Below, piece after piece: positions 1 through 8,928 of a stretch of 64,000 nucleotides of DNA (position 1 is the first letter of the stretch; each line of letters begins with the position of its first letter). The notes under the pieces were generated by a model. That model saw only the letters and a program-made list of their open reading frames with translations. It was not told the origin of the DNA and did no database searches. Source of the stretch: Jidongwangia harbinensis (GTDB lineage Bacteria; Actinomycetota; Actinomycetes; Mycobacteriales; Micromonosporaceae). Both the position numbers and the translations under genes were made by a program. The stretch lies in assembly GCF_020216025.1 (NCBI RefSeq), contig NZ_JAIWNC010000006.1, positions 1-64,000 on the forward strand. Reading direction: 5' to 3'.

Positions 1-405
1 GTCGAGGACGTAGACCATGACGGTCGCCGTCTTCTTGGACGTCTTGCCCGTTGCCTTGATCTGCACGGTGCCGGGCTTCGACATCTTGACGTTGATGCTG
101 AACTTGCCGTTCTTGTCCGTGTAGACCTTCGCGGTCTTGACGACCTTGGTCTTCTTGGAGCCCTTCGCCTTGAAGTAGACGGTGATGTACACCTTCTCCT
201 TCTTGGCGTACTTGCTGCCCTTCGCCTTCACCGTGACGCCGTACTTCACGACGCCCTTGTTGACGACCAGCGACGGCGGCGGCGGCGGGTAGGGCCCGCG
301 CGGAGTGGCCGACGCCGGGCTGGTGGTGAACGCGAGCAGGCCCGCCGTCATCGCCAGCATGGCGACCAGGGCAGACAACACAGCTGAAGCCCGATTGCGG
401 CTCAT
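1..405 (-). CDS. Secreted Lys/Thr-rich beta-domain protein, truncated by window edge
   Basis: The frame is open from an ATG at 405 to the window edge, so only the first 135 residues are visible. An AAAGAGG ribosome site lies just upstream. The N-terminus (MSRNRASAVLSALVAMLAMT) is a signal peptide with a likely cleavage near SPASA|TP. A proline run follows, then a very lysine-rich segment (VKAKGSKYAKKEKVYITVYF) alternating with hydrophobic residues, as in a small Ig-like or beta-sandwich repeat. This suggests an exported, basic cell-envelope protein. I do not recognise a named family. It shares orientation with the DUF4012 gene that starts at 2377. Confidence 0.7.
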   Translation of the reverse strand, partial: MSRNRASAVLSALVAMLAMTAGLLAFTTSPASATPRGPYPPPPPSLVVNKGVVKYGVTVKAKGSKYAKKEKVYITVYFKAKGSKKTKVVKTAKVYTDKNGKFSINVKMSKPGTVQIKATGKTSKKTATVMVYVLD

Positions 406-460
406 GACTGCCTCTTTCCATTGTGAAAATGCAGGTATATGTCCAACGATTCGAGTGGTG

Positions 461-2377
461 TTACGTGGCGCACCGATCCCCGGATTTCACGGCCGTCCTC
501 CAGGGCCGTACCCCGGGCGTGGTCCACAACCGGGGCGTCAGCGCGGCCTCGGCCGCGGGCAGAGTGCCGGTCTGGATCGTCACGTCGTACGTCTTGCTGG
601 TTCCGGGTGGCAGGTCCACGGTGACGATGCCCACCCCCCGGCCACGTTCGAGCCCGGTGCCGAACTCCACCTCCTTACCGTTGTGTACGACCCCCACCAC
701 GCCGCCACCGGTGGGGCTGAAGATCATGACGTTGGTCCGCGAGGTGTACGGGGCACCGGACAGCGCCATCCCCGTCACGTAGGCGGGCAGACCGCCGCCC
801 GGTGCGGTCGAGCCGACCGTGAGCTTCAGGTGCAGCTCCCGGCCGCCCTCGCCGGTGCACGCGCCGACGCCCAGCTCGGCTGCCTGGGTGAGGTAGTAGC
901 TGAGCTTCGCGCCGCTGCCGTCGTTGAGGAACACGCCCACGGTGGGCGCCGCGCCGTCGTCGGCGGGCAGCCGTCCGGCCAGGACGGTCCCGGCGAGGCT
1001 GGCCTGTTCCTGCTGGTGGTTGCTCCACAGCAGCAGCCGGCGTTCGCCGGCCGCGCGGGCCAGTTCGGTGATCATGCCTTGCGGTTCACCCTGGCCCTTG
1101 AGCAGCGCTTCGAAGATCGCGCGAGCCGCGCCGGCGAAGTAGGCGTCCTGCTCGGCCGGGTCGGGATACTTCGCGTACGCCTCGCTGAGCAGCACCCGGA
1201 CCGCGTTCTCACTGGTCAGCGGCGCGCCCTTGGGCACCTTCACCGCGCCGGTCACCCGCAGCAGGTAGGACAGGGCCACCGGGTCGGTGGCCAGCACGCC
1301 GTCGACGGCGACGCCGGACCGCTTCTGGTACATGGCCCGGGCCAGCGCCGCCGCGGTGGGGAAGTCCGGGGTGAGGTTCACGTCCGCGGGGAAGACGCCC
1401 GGCCGGTCGGTGTACAGCCCGACCATCTCGTCGCCGAGCGGCAGCACCGGGGCGTCGAACACCTTCAGGCTCCCGGTCGCGGTGCCCTGGCCGGTGATGC
1501 TGATCGCGCCGCCGTCGGCCCGGAGCACGATGTAGGCGCCGGGCATTCCGCCGGTGGCGCGCACCTCCGCGGGGTTCTGGAACAGCAGCATGTAGGTGCG
1601 CGGCCCGTCCGTGCCGAGCATCGGCGGAAGCAGCCGCGCCGCACGGTCGGCGGTCGCGGTCAGGCCCTCCGCCTTGTCCAGGCCGTCGGTCAGCTGCCGG
1701 ACCGCGTCGCCGAGCTGTCCGACCAGATCATCGGTACGGATCTCCGCCACGTCCGCCTGCGCCCGCCGGATCACCTCCAGCCCCGCGGTGATCCGCGGCC
1801 CGGCCGTGGTCAGCGAGCTGAGGTCGATGCGACCGTCGCGTGGGGACAGCGCCGCCGGGTCCAGCCCCGACGCCACGTCGAGCAGCGACGGCAACCCCCG
1901 AGCAGCAAGATCATCGAGTACGGCGGACACGGTCCGGACGGCCCGCACGTCGTCGCCGAGGAACGGCAGCCAGCCGGCGACCGTCCAGCCGATCCCGCCG
2001 GTCTCCTCCCGCGCCGCCTTCGTCTCGATCTGCAGGGCCGCGAGGGTGCCCTTCGCCGCCGCCACGTCCGCGTTGCGGATCTGCTGCTGCAGCTGCACGA
2101 ACAGCCCGGCAGCCGTCTGCAGGTGGCCCTTCGCGCGTACCCCCTGCAATCCGACGAGCCCGGCTCCGACCGCCAGCACCAGGGCCAGGCCGGCCGCGAT
2201 ACCCCAGACCCACCGCTTCCGGCGTTTCGGGGCGCCGTGCAGCGGCGCAGCCGTGCGCACCCGGCGTACCTTCTTGAACTTGATCTGCGGCGGAACTCCG
2301 ACGGCCGGCTCCGGGGGTGTGAAGGCGTAGCGGTCCGGACCGGCGGACTCGCTGCCGGAATGATCTGCGTTCTGCAC
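461..2377 (-). CDS. DUF4012 domain membrane protein
   Basis: 638 residues from a GTG start with AAGGGG about 11 nt upstream. A basic N-terminal cytoplasmic segment (RRKRW) is followed by one membrane helix at about residues 53-75, then a large extracytoplasmic part. The centre contains a typical DUF4012 stretch (YMLLFQNPAEVRATGGMPGA), with helical spacer before it and a beta-rich C-terminal end. DUF4012 proteins have no firmly assigned reaction but are common at actinobacterial cell-surface polysaccharide loci. This gene is divergent from the exopolysaccharide operon starting at 2689, so a role in polysaccharide export or anchoring is a reasonable inference only. Confidence 0.85.
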   Translation of the reverse strand: MQNADHSGSESAGPDRYAFTPPEPAVGVPPQIKFKKVRRVRTAAPLHGAPKRRKRWVWGIAAGLALVLAVGAGLVGLQGVRAKGHLQTAAGLFVQLQQQIRNADVAAAKGTLAALQIETKAAREETGGIGWTVAGWLPFLGDDVRAVRTVSAVLDDLAARGLPSLLDVASGLDPAALSPRDGRIDLSSLTTAGPRITAGLEVIRRAQADVAEIRTDDLVGQLGDAVRQLTDGLDKAEGLTATADRAARLLPPMLGTDGPRTYMLLFQNPAEVRATGGMPGAYIVLRADGGAISITGQGTATGSLKVFDAPVLPLGDEMVGLYTDRPGVFPADVNLTPDFPTAAALARAMYQKRSGVAVDGVLATDPVALSYLLRVTGAVKVPKGAPLTSENAVRVLLSEAYAKYPDPAEQDAYFAGAARAIFEALLKGQGEPQGMITELARAAGERRLLLWSNHQQEQASLAGTVLAGRLPADDGAAPTVGVFLNDGSGAKLSYYLTQAAELGVGACTGEGGRELHLKLTVGSTAPGGGLPAYVTGMALSGAPYTSRTNVMIFSPTGGGVVGVVHNGKEVEFGTGLERGRGVGIVTVDLPPGTSKTYDVTIQTGTLPAAEAALTPRLWTTPGVRPWRTAVKSGDRCAT

Positions 2378-2466
2378 AGCTGGTATATCCCCTTGGGATG
2401 ACAGATGCGCACCAAGCGCATCAGAAGATGAATAAGACGCTCCGCGCAGAAGCGCAAGGTGACGCG

Positions 2467-2506
2467 GCCGTTGCTGGCCGAGGCTCAGCCTTTTTTGGCT
2501 AACGGC
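2467..2506. promoter_or_regulatory. Inverted-repeat element in the divergent intergenic region 2378-2688
   Basis: The 311-bp gap between the divergent DUF4012 and capE genes contains no credible gene. It holds an interrupted inverted repeat: GCCGTT at 2467-2472 pairs with AACGGC at 2501-2506, and an inner AGCC/GGCT pair flanks a run of six T. It could be a leader hairpin or a regulator site for the polysaccharide operon. No clear -35/-10 pair was recognised. Confidence 0.3.
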
Positions 2507-2688
2507 GTGGCCGTCCAGGGGGTGTTCGGCTTACCCCTTTGTAGTGAATTTCGTGGCGGATCGCAGGGCGGCCGAATCGTTTAGGGCAAGTCCGATACCC
2601 CGTCCGCCGGGACTCGTTGGTCGTCAGAGAATCGATCGTTTCCCAGCGATGCCCGCCGTCGGCGGGTGAACGGGAGGAACCTCCTTTG

Positions 2689-3738
2689 TTGCCCTCGCTT
2701 TCCGACCAACGCTTCCTGATCACCGGTGGCACCGGCTCGTTCGGACAGACCATGGTGGCGAGACTGCTCGCCGCCGGCGCCGGTGAAGTCCGGATCCTCA
2801 GCCGGGACGAGGCCAAGCAGGACGACCTGCGGCGCCGGCTGCGCGACGACCGGGTCCGCTTCTACGTCGGCGACGTCCGCGACGCGGACTCCGTCGGCAA
2901 GGCGGTGCGCGGAGTCGGGTACGTCTTCCACGCCGCAGCCCTCAAGCAGGTGCCCAGCTGCGAGTTCTTCCCGATCGAAGCGATCCGCACCAACGTGCTG
3001 GGCAGCGCGAACGTGATCGACGCCTGCGAGCGCCACGAGGTCCGTTCCGCGGTCTTCCTCAGCACCGACAAGGCCGTGCAGCCGATCAACGCCATGGGCA
3101 TGAGCAAGGCGCTGATGGAGAAGGTCGCCCAGGCGCACGCCCGCAACAACCCGACCGCCGCGACGAACGTGTCGTGCGTCCGGTACGGCAACGTCATGTA
3201 CTCGCGTGGCTCGGTGATCCCGCTCTTCATCGAGCAGATCAAGGCCGGCGAACCGATCACCGTGACCGAACCGAGAATGACTCGATTCCTGATGTCGCTG
3301 TCCGATTCGGTGGACCTGGTCGAGCACGCATTCACCCACGCGACCCCCGGCGACATTTTCATCCGTAAGGCGAGTGCCAGCACGGTCGCCGACCTGGGTG
3401 AGGCGTTGTGCAACCTGTTCGGCGCGCCGTTCAAGATGAACATCCTCGGCATCCGGCACGGCGAGAAAATGGCCGAAACCCTCGCCAGCCGCGAGGAACT
3501 GGAACGGGCCACCGACTTCGGAGATTTCTTCCGGGTAGCGATCGACAGCCGCGACCTGAACTACTCGCTCTACACCGATGAAGGTGAACTCGAACGCGAG
3601 GCAATCTTCGATTTCGACTCCAACAACGCGCCGCGGCTCAGCGTTCCCGAGGTGGAAGCGTTGCTGCTGACCTTGCCAGAGGTGCGCGGTCAGCTCGCCG
3701 CCGCCGGTCGCCCCTTCGAGCCGGTGGCCGCGGCATGA
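2689..3738 (+). CDS. capE: UDP-GlcNAc 4,6-dehydratase/5-epimerase (CapE/FnlA type)
   Basis: Short-chain dehydrogenase-fold enzyme of the FlaA1/CapE branch, predicted to carry out the first step from UDP-GlcNAc towards UDP-N-acetyl-L-fucosamine. The NAD-binding motif GGTGSFG is near residue 13. FHAAALKQVPSCE and INAMGMSK follow; the usual YxxxK tyrosine is Met, as I recall for this inverting dehydratase branch. The RYGNVMYSRGSV and RMTRF motifs are also typical. I chose the TTG at 2689 because GGGAGG lies 11 nt upstream and homologues begin just before the nucleotide-binding loop. An upstream in-frame TTG at 2617 has no ribosome site. First gene of a nine-gene coupled operon; its stop overlaps capF by 4 nt. 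Confidence 0.9.
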   Translation: MPSLSDQRFLITGGTGSFGQTMVARLLAAGAGEVRILSRDEAKQDDLRRRLRDDRVRFYVGDVRDADSVGKAVRGVGYVFHAAALKQVPSCEFFPIEAIRTNVLGSANVIDACERHEVRSAVFLSTDKAVQPINAMGMSKALMEKVAQAHARNNPTAATNVSCVRYGNVMYSRGSVIPLFIEQIKAGEPITVTEPRMTRFLMSLSDSVDLVEHAFTHATPGDIFIRKASASTVADLGEALCNLFGAPFKMNILGIRHGEKMAETLASREELERATDFGDFFRVAIDSRDLNYSLYTDEGELEREAIFDFDSNNAPRLSVPEVEALLLTLPEVRGQLAAAGRPFEPVAAA

Positions 3739-4826
3739 CGCGGCCCGTGGTCCTTACCGGTGCCGGCGGTTTCCTCGGCTGGCACGTTCGCGTCCTCGCG
3801 AGAGCGCTGCGGATGCCCGAGCCGATCGTCGTCACCCGGGACGTCCTGGCCCAGCCGAATCGGCTCGCCAGCCTGATCAGCGGCGCCGACCGTGTCATCC
3901 ACATGGCTGGTATCAATCGTGGTGAGCCCAGTGATGTCGCGGAAGGCAACGTCGCACTGGCCCGCCAGTTGACGGCCGGACTCCGTGCGTGCGGAACACC
4001 GCCCAAGAAGGTCGTCTACGCGAACTCCATTCAAGCCGGGAACGGCACGCCATACGGCGACGGCAAGGCCACTGCGGCGGTGCTGCTAGCGGAGACCACG
4101 CGCTGGTTCGGCTCCGAGTTCGAAGATGTGCTCCTACCGAACCTCTTCGGCGAGCACGGGCGTCCGAACTACAACTCGGTGATCGCCACCTTCTGCCGGC
4201 TACTGGCCGACGGCGGCGTTCCGCAGGTCACCGGCGACCGCGAACTCGATCTGCTGCACATCACGGACGCCGCAGCGATCCTCCTCGGGGTGGTCGATGG
4301 TGAAGCCGAGGTGCCGATGGCGCGCCGAAGCGTGACACGTCTGGCCGAACAGCTCACTACCTTCGCGGACATCTACCGGACCGGCGAGATTCCGCCACTC
4401 GGCAGTCGCTTCGACGTCAGGCTGTTCAATACGTACCGCTCGCAACTTCCCCCTGCACCGCTTCCGCTGGCCAAGCACACCGACGCGCGAGGCGGGCTGG
4501 TCGAGGCAGTAAAGGTTCATGGCGGCGGAGGCCAGACCTTCTGCTCGTCGACGGTGCCAGGCGTGACCCGTGGCCAGCATTTCCACCTGGCCAAGGTGGA
4601 ACGCTTCGTCGTGGTGCGGGGCGACGCCGAGATTTGCCTGCGCCGTGTGCTGCACGACGAGGTCTTGCGCTTCCGAGTGTCCGGAGACGAGCCGGTCATC
4701 GTTGATATGCCGACGATGTGGGCACACAACATCACCAACGTCGGCGATGGTGAGCTCACCACGCTCTTCTGGTCGAACGACCTCTTCGACCCGGTCAATC
4801 CCGACACGTACCCCGAGCCGGTCTGA
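3735..4826 (+). CDS. capF: UDP-2-acetamido-2,6-dideoxy-L-talose 4-reductase, CapF-like
   Basis: 363 residues with two domains. The N-terminal SDR domain has GAGGFLGWH for NAD(P) and a YGDGK catalytic pair. From about residue 245 a cupin domain carries GQHFHLAKVERF metal ligands and a WAHNITN segment. This SDR-plus-cupin fusion is diagnostic of CapF/FnlB, which reduces the CapE product during UDP-L-FucNAc synthesis. It overlaps capE by ATGA and meets the next gene at TGATG, so translation is coupled. The length matches the family. Confidence 0.88.
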   Translation: MTRPVVLTGAGGFLGWHVRVLARALRMPEPIVVTRDVLAQPNRLASLISGADRVIHMAGINRGEPSDVAEGNVALARQLTAGLRACGTPPKKVVYANSIQAGNGTPYGDGKATAAVLLAETTRWFGSEFEDVLLPNLFGEHGRPNYNSVIATFCRLLADGGVPQVTGDRELDLLHITDAAAILLGVVDGEAEVPMARRSVTRLAEQLTTFADIYRTGEIPPLGSRFDVRLFNTYRSQLPPAPLPLAKHTDARGGLVEAVKVHGGGGQTFCSSTVPGVTRGQHFHLAKVERFVVVRGDAEICLRRVLHDEVLRFRVSGDEPVIVDMPTMWAHNITNVGDGELTTLFWSNDLFDPVNPDTYPEPV

Positions 4827-6070
4827 TGAAGGTCGGCATCGTCTCACAGTGGTACTCCCCTGAGCCCTGGTTCATCCCGCAGAACCTCGCCGCGGAACTC
4901 GCGGTTCGAGGTCACGAGGTGCGGGTGCTGACCGGCTTCCCGAACTATCCGGACGGCAAGATCTACGCCGGATACCGGCAGCGGTGGAATGACCGCACGG
5001 TCGACGGCAACCTGACCACCAGGCGAGTCCCGCTCTACGCCAGCCACGACTCCTCGGCCGTGCGCCGGGCCGCCAACTACTTCTCCTTCGCCGCGACCAG
5101 CACCATGGCCGGTCTGCGATACCTCAAAGACGTGGACGTCGTGTACGTCTACCTGACACCGGCGACGGTCTTCGCCGCGCCGGCCATCCTGCGTCTGCTG
5201 CGTGGGACCCCGTCCGTGGTGCACGTGCAGGACCTGTGGCCGGAATCGGTGACCGCGTCGTCCATGGCGCCGAGCGGCGCCGTCGGCAAACTCGCGTACC
5301 GCGCTCTCCACCGGATGATGCGCAGCATCTACAGCGCCTCCAGCGGGGTCGTCGCCATCGCACCGTCGATGCGCGACCTGATCATCGAACGCGGCGCCGA
5401 GCCGTCGAAGGTCAGCGTCGTGCTCAACTGGACCGACGAAGAACTCTTCCGTCCGGTCGAGCCGAGCGAGTCCGCGAAGCGTGAGGTCAGACGGCAGGGC
5501 CGGACCGTAGTGATGTACGGCGGCAACCTCGGCCCGTTCCAGGACATCGAGGGCAGCATCCGAGCCGCCGCCTCGGTCGAGACGTCCAGTGACATCGACC
5601 TCGTGTTCGTCGGATCGGGGCTGGTTGAGCAGGAGGCGCGAAACCTGGTCGACCGGCTAGGCGCGGGGAACGTCCGATTCCTGGGACGCCGCCCCCCGAG
5701 CGAGATGGCCGACCTGGTGGCCGCCGCCGACTTCCAACTCCTCACGATTCGCGATCTTCCGATCTTCCACGGCGCCGTCCCGTCGAAGCTGCAAGCGGCG
5801 CTGGCCTGCGGTGCGCCGGTCGTCGCCGCCGCGCCGGGAGACACGGCGGCTCTGGTCAAGCGGAGCGGAGCGGGCTTCACCTGCCCACCCGAGGACTGGC
5901 AGGCGCTCGCGGAACGGTTCGCCCAGGCATCGCGGCTCTCCCCAACGGAGAGAGCCGCGATGGGAGACCGAGCACGTGACGCCTACCGGATCGACATGTC
6001 GAAGCGATCCGGCGTCGACCAGCTAGAGAAGGCGCTAGTCGCCGCGGCACGAGAGAGAAGAAAACGATGA
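4826..6070 (+). CDS. Glycosyltransferase family 4, WbuB-like
   Basis: 414-aa GT-B fold enzyme. The N-terminus (KVGIVSQWYSPEPWFIPQNL) and HVQDLWPESV resemble WbuB-type L-fucosamine transferases. The C-terminal donor domain has VVMYGGNLGPFQDIEG, FLGRRPPSEMADLVAAAD and SKLQAALACGAPVVA, the last holding the usual donor-contacting region. Cytoplasmic face of the membrane; the predicted donor is the UDP-FucNAc made by its neighbours, which is inferred from context. Start and stop overlap neighbouring genes by 1 and 4 nt. Confidence 0.85.
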   Translation: MKVGIVSQWYSPEPWFIPQNLAAELAVRGHEVRVLTGFPNYPDGKIYAGYRQRWNDRTVDGNLTTRRVPLYASHDSSAVRRAANYFSFAATSTMAGLRYLKDVDVVYVYLTPATVFAAPAILRLLRGTPSVVHVQDLWPESVTASSMAPSGAVGKLAYRALHRMMRSIYSASSGVVAIAPSMRDLIIERGAEPSKVSVVLNWTDEELFRPVEPSESAKREVRRQGRTVVMYGGNLGPFQDIEGSIRAAASVETSSDIDLVFVGSGLVEQEARNLVDRLGAGNVRFLGRRPPSEMADLVAAADFQLLTIRDLPIFHGAVPSKLQAALACGAPVVAAAPGDTAALVKRSGAGFTCPPEDWQALAERFAQASRLSPTERAAMGDRARDAYRIDMSKRSGVDQLEKALVAAARERRKR

Positions 6071-7215
6071 CCAAGGTCATGACCGTTGTCGGGACCAGGC
6101 CGGAAATCATCCGACTCTCCCGAGTCATCAGCCTGCTCGACGAAACCGTCGACCACGTCTTGGTCCACACCGGCCAGAACTGGGACCCGATGCTGAGCGA
6201 CATCTTCTTCGAGGAGTTGGAACTCCGGAAGCCGGACCGCTTCCTCGGCGTGGACACGTCCTCGCTCGGGCGGGTGCTGGGCGGGGTGCTGGCTGGCGTC
6301 GAGGAAGCCATCAAGGAGGAGCGGCCAGACGCGCTGCTGGTCCTCGGCGACACGAACAGCTGCATCGCTGCGCTGATGGCCCGCCGGATGAAGGTGCCGG
6401 TCTACCACATGGAGGCCGGCAACCGATGCTTCGACCTGAACGTGCCGGAGGAAACGAACCGGCGCATGGTCGACCACGTCAGCGACTTCAACCTCGTCTA
6501 TACCGAACACGCGCGGCGCAACCTACTGGCAGAAGGATTGCACCCACGCCGCATCATGCACACGGGGTCACCGATGCGGGAGGTCCTGGACTTCTATCGA
6601 CCCAAAATCGATGCGAGTAACGTGCTAGACCGTCTGGGTTTGCACTCGGGGGAATACTTCCTCGTTAGTGCACATCGGGAGGAAAATGTCGACGATCCGG
6701 AGCGCCTAGATCAATTGTTGGCGTGCCTCCGGGCCGTGCGCGACGGATGGAATCTTCCTCTCGTGGTCTCGACCCATCCGCGTACGCGTAAACGCCTCGC
6801 GGGAATAATCAATGATCCCAGTCTCTTCGATGGAATCCGTTTTCTTGAGCCGTTCGGATTCTTCGACTATTGTCATCTCCAATTGAATGCGACGTGTACG
6901 CTCTCCGATAGTGGGACCATCGCCGAGGAGTCGGCGATAATGGGATTCCCTGCAATAACTATGCGAGACTCTATTGAGCGCCCAGAAGCTCTCGATAACG
7001 CGAACATTCTGATGGTGCGGCTGCGTCCAGAAGAAGTCGTAGCAGGAATTGAAATCGCAACGCGCAAAGAGTATCGCAGGGTTCGCCAGATTCCTCCGGA
7101 CTATCTAGTCCAAGACTTCGGAAACCGCGTCGTCAACTACGTTGTTTCGACCGCCGCCCTGCACCGGAGCTGGGCGGGGATCAGGGAAATGAGATCTGGA
7201 GCGGATATCCGTTGA
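6067..7215 (+). CDS. capG: UDP-N-acetylglucosamine 2-epimerase family enzyme, CapG/FnlC type
   Basis: 382-aa non-hydrolysing 2-epimerase fold. Signatures are VVGTRPEIIRLSRVI, HTGQNWDPMLSDIFFEEL, LGDTNSC, HMEAGNRCFDLNVPEETNRR, SAHREENVD and SDSGTIAEES. The CFDLNVPEETNRR variant and the capE-capF context point to the last step of UDP-L-FucNAc synthesis rather than WecB. Base composition changes within the gene: codons are GC-rich to about 6600 and markedly AT-richer after, while the frame and family motifs continue. This suggests a recombination joint inside the gene. The reading frame is intact. Confidence 0.88.
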   Translation: MTKVMTVVGTRPEIIRLSRVISLLDETVDHVLVHTGQNWDPMLSDIFFEELELRKPDRFLGVDTSSLGRVLGGVLAGVEEAIKEERPDALLVLGDTNSCIAALMARRMKVPVYHMEAGNRCFDLNVPEETNRRMVDHVSDFNLVYTEHARRNLLAEGLHPRRIMHTGSPMREVLDFYRPKIDASNVLDRLGLHSGEYFLVSAHREENVDDPERLDQLLACLRAVRDGWNLPLVVSTHPRTRKRLAGIINDPSLFDGIRFLEPFGFFDYCHLQLNATCTLSDSGTIAEESAIMGFPAITMRDSIERPEALDNANILMVRLRPEEVVAGIEIATRKEYRRVRQIPPDYLVQDFGNRVVNYVVSTAALHRSWAGIREMRSGADIR

Positions 7216-8423
7216 CTGACCGAATCCCCTCGACCACGGACGCCCCGCCGATAGCATCAGTTGAGCGCCCGGCTCAAGCCGGCGTCGCCGTGATCCAGTT
7301 CGGAGTTGCTGGCCACCGACTTATGTTCGTCCGCCGACTAGCTAGAAGTCTGCCAGCTCCGATGCTTCTGATCACGCCACCGCATGACGGAGCAAAAGAA
7401 TTCAGCGTGCATATAAGCGACGAACTCGCCTCCGGGAAGGTGCAACACCTCCCGGTAGGGAAACGCGAGGACCGCGTAGCCAATTTTATCAAGCTGGCCG
7501 TTAACGCGGTATTGGAAAAACGAGTCAATCATGTCTTCGTTCTAGACGGCGACACTGTCATAGCGGCGCTGAACCGCTATGCATTGCTTTCTAGGAGACG
7601 GGAGCTCCCGCCGCTTTCGATCCTAATGATGCGGACGGCGGCCCCAGCTAGAGGCTTGAGTACTGTTCTTTCGTGGCACATCAAGAAGGCCCTTGTCCTG
7701 CTGCTTCCGAGGGTTTGGCCGAACACATCTACATATTTCTTGACGGACGCCTTCGGGCTGATGCGGGAACGGAAAGGGTTCCGCAGCCTCAAGCCAGTTC
7801 GTAATCCCCCTCCGGATCTAACCCTTTCGGACAGAGCCTCCATCCGCGAACGCCTGGGCGTCGATAAAAGCACCTTCCTAGTTGGCCTGGTAGGCATGAT
7901 AAATGCTTACAAGCGTCCCGAGCTCACGCTCGGTGCACTAGAGCTTCTGCCAGCCTCCGCTCAACTACTAATTGCAGGCCCAGCCGATGAGCGCTCCTCG
8001 GCCCTAATAGGCAATGCAATGCGTAAGCAGGGAAAGTCAAGGATCAAACGAGTTGATGCCTATCTAAAGGAAGTCGAAATCGGCGAGCATCTCGCAGCCT
8101 GCGACGCTGTAGTTTTGACCTACGAGAATGACGATCCAAGCGCCACCCTGATCTCTGCGGTTAGGTTGGGTGTTCCGGTTATTGCCGGTGGGTCACCGTG
8201 GCTTACTAAGCTCGTCAGAGAACTAGGCTTGGGCCACGTCGTCGATTTGACTGTCGAGGGAGTTAGGGAAGGGATTGCTGCACTAATGCAGAATCCAACC
8301 GTCTTCCAAGGATCAATCCGAAAGGCAGAAGGACTCCTAGACCCTTCGGCCTTTGAAAACACACTTGTTGATGGCCTACCAAGCCGTCGTGGAGAGAGTA
8401 GTCCGTCCGGCTTGGGGGATTGA
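7212..8423 (+). CDS. Glycosyltransferase (GT-B fold)
   Basis: 403 residues from a TTG that overlaps the capG stop (TTGA). The N-terminal acceptor half is divergent (VAVIQFGVAGHRLMFVRRLA). The C-terminal half shows the family-4 pattern LVGLVGMINAYKRPELTLGA, QLLIAGPADE, HLAACDAVVLTYENDDPSATL and AVRLGVPVIAGG. It probably adds one sugar of the repeat unit; donor and acceptor are unknown. Codon use is AT-richer than capE/capF, in line with the transferred distal half of the operon. Confidence 0.8.
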   Translation: MTDRIPSTTDAPPIASVERPAQAGVAVIQFGVAGHRLMFVRRLARSLPAPMLLITPPHDGAKEFSVHISDELASGKVQHLPVGKREDRVANFIKLAVNAVLEKRVNHVFVLDGDTVIAALNRYALLSRRRELPPLSILMMRTAAPARGLSTVLSWHIKKALVLLLPRVWPNTSTYFLTDAFGLMRERKGFRSLKPVRNPPPDLTLSDRASIRERLGVDKSTFLVGLVGMINAYKRPELTLGALELLPASAQLLIAGPADERSSALIGNAMRKQGKSRIKRVDAYLKEVEIGEHLAACDAVVLTYENDDPSATLISAVRLGVPVIAGGSPWLTKLVRELGLGHVVDLTVEGVREGIAALMQNPTVFQGSIRKAEGLLDPSAFENTLVDGLPSRRGESSPSGLGD

Positions 8424-8430
8424 GGTAAGA

Positions 8431-8928
8431 GTGGGTATCAGCTCCCCGTTCACAGCACTGTTGGTGGACGCAGTTCGTTTCGCCAGGCGGTTGAGAGCGA
8501 GGTGCGGCTTCGGCAACAGCATCAGCTATGGCTCGGATTTCGTCGTTGGTCCTTCTTTTCGTCTCGCGCGTGGCCGAACAGTCAAAATCGGCGACAAGGT
8601 TTCAATCGGGCGGAACTTCGATTGCATGACCAACGCTGTTATCGGCGACAACATTATGATCTCGAGCTCAGTCGCATTTATTGGCAATGATCACTCTTTT
8701 AATGATCCAACCAAAGAAATTCAAAGCCAAGGTCCACTCCCCATACCTACGGTCAGGCTCGACGGGAATAATTTAATTGGGTATGGATCCATAATCCTCG
8801 GAGATGTAACGATCGGGCGAGGTGCAATTATAGGTGCTGGCTCGCTTGTGACAAATGATATGCCTGAGGACATGATCTGTGTCGGAAGGCCGGCTCGACC
8901 AGTTAAGTCACGCTATGAAGAAGATTGA
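8431..8928 (+). CDS. Acyltransferase, left-handed beta-helix (hexapeptide repeat)
   Basis: About 165 residues. Hexapeptide-type repeats run through VKIGDKVSIGRNFD, AVIGDNIMISSSVAFIGND, NNLIGYGSIILGDVTIG and RGAIIGAGSLVTNDMPEDM, ending in VGRPARPV, the usual tail of WcaF/NodL-like O-acetyltransferases. Predicted to acetylate a sugar of the polysaccharide using acetyl-CoA. The GTG at 8431 follows GAGG and the previous stop by 7 nt. In-frame ATG 8371 and TTG 8353 would overlap the upstream gene by over 50 nt and add a poorly fitting leader. Contains a TTA leucine codon at 8773. Confidence 0.8.
   Translation: MGISSPFTALLVDAVRFARRLRARCGFGNSISYGSDFVVGPSFRLARGRTVKIGDKVSIGRNFDCMTNAVIGDNIMISSSVAFIGNDHSFNDPTKEIQSQGPLPIPTVRLDGNNLIGYGSIILGDVTIGRGAIIGAGSLVTNDMPEDMICVGRPARPVKSRYEED

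Noticed and set aside
305..2401. Long plus-strand open frame opposite the DUF4012 gene
   Set aside because: The protein is Arg/Gly/His-rich without a domain; the minus-strand DUF4012 motifs explain the region.
2617..2688. Extended N-terminus for capE from TTG 2617
   Set aside because: No ribosome site at 2617. TTG 2689 has GGGAGG at good spacing, and the family begins close to the NAD-binding loop.
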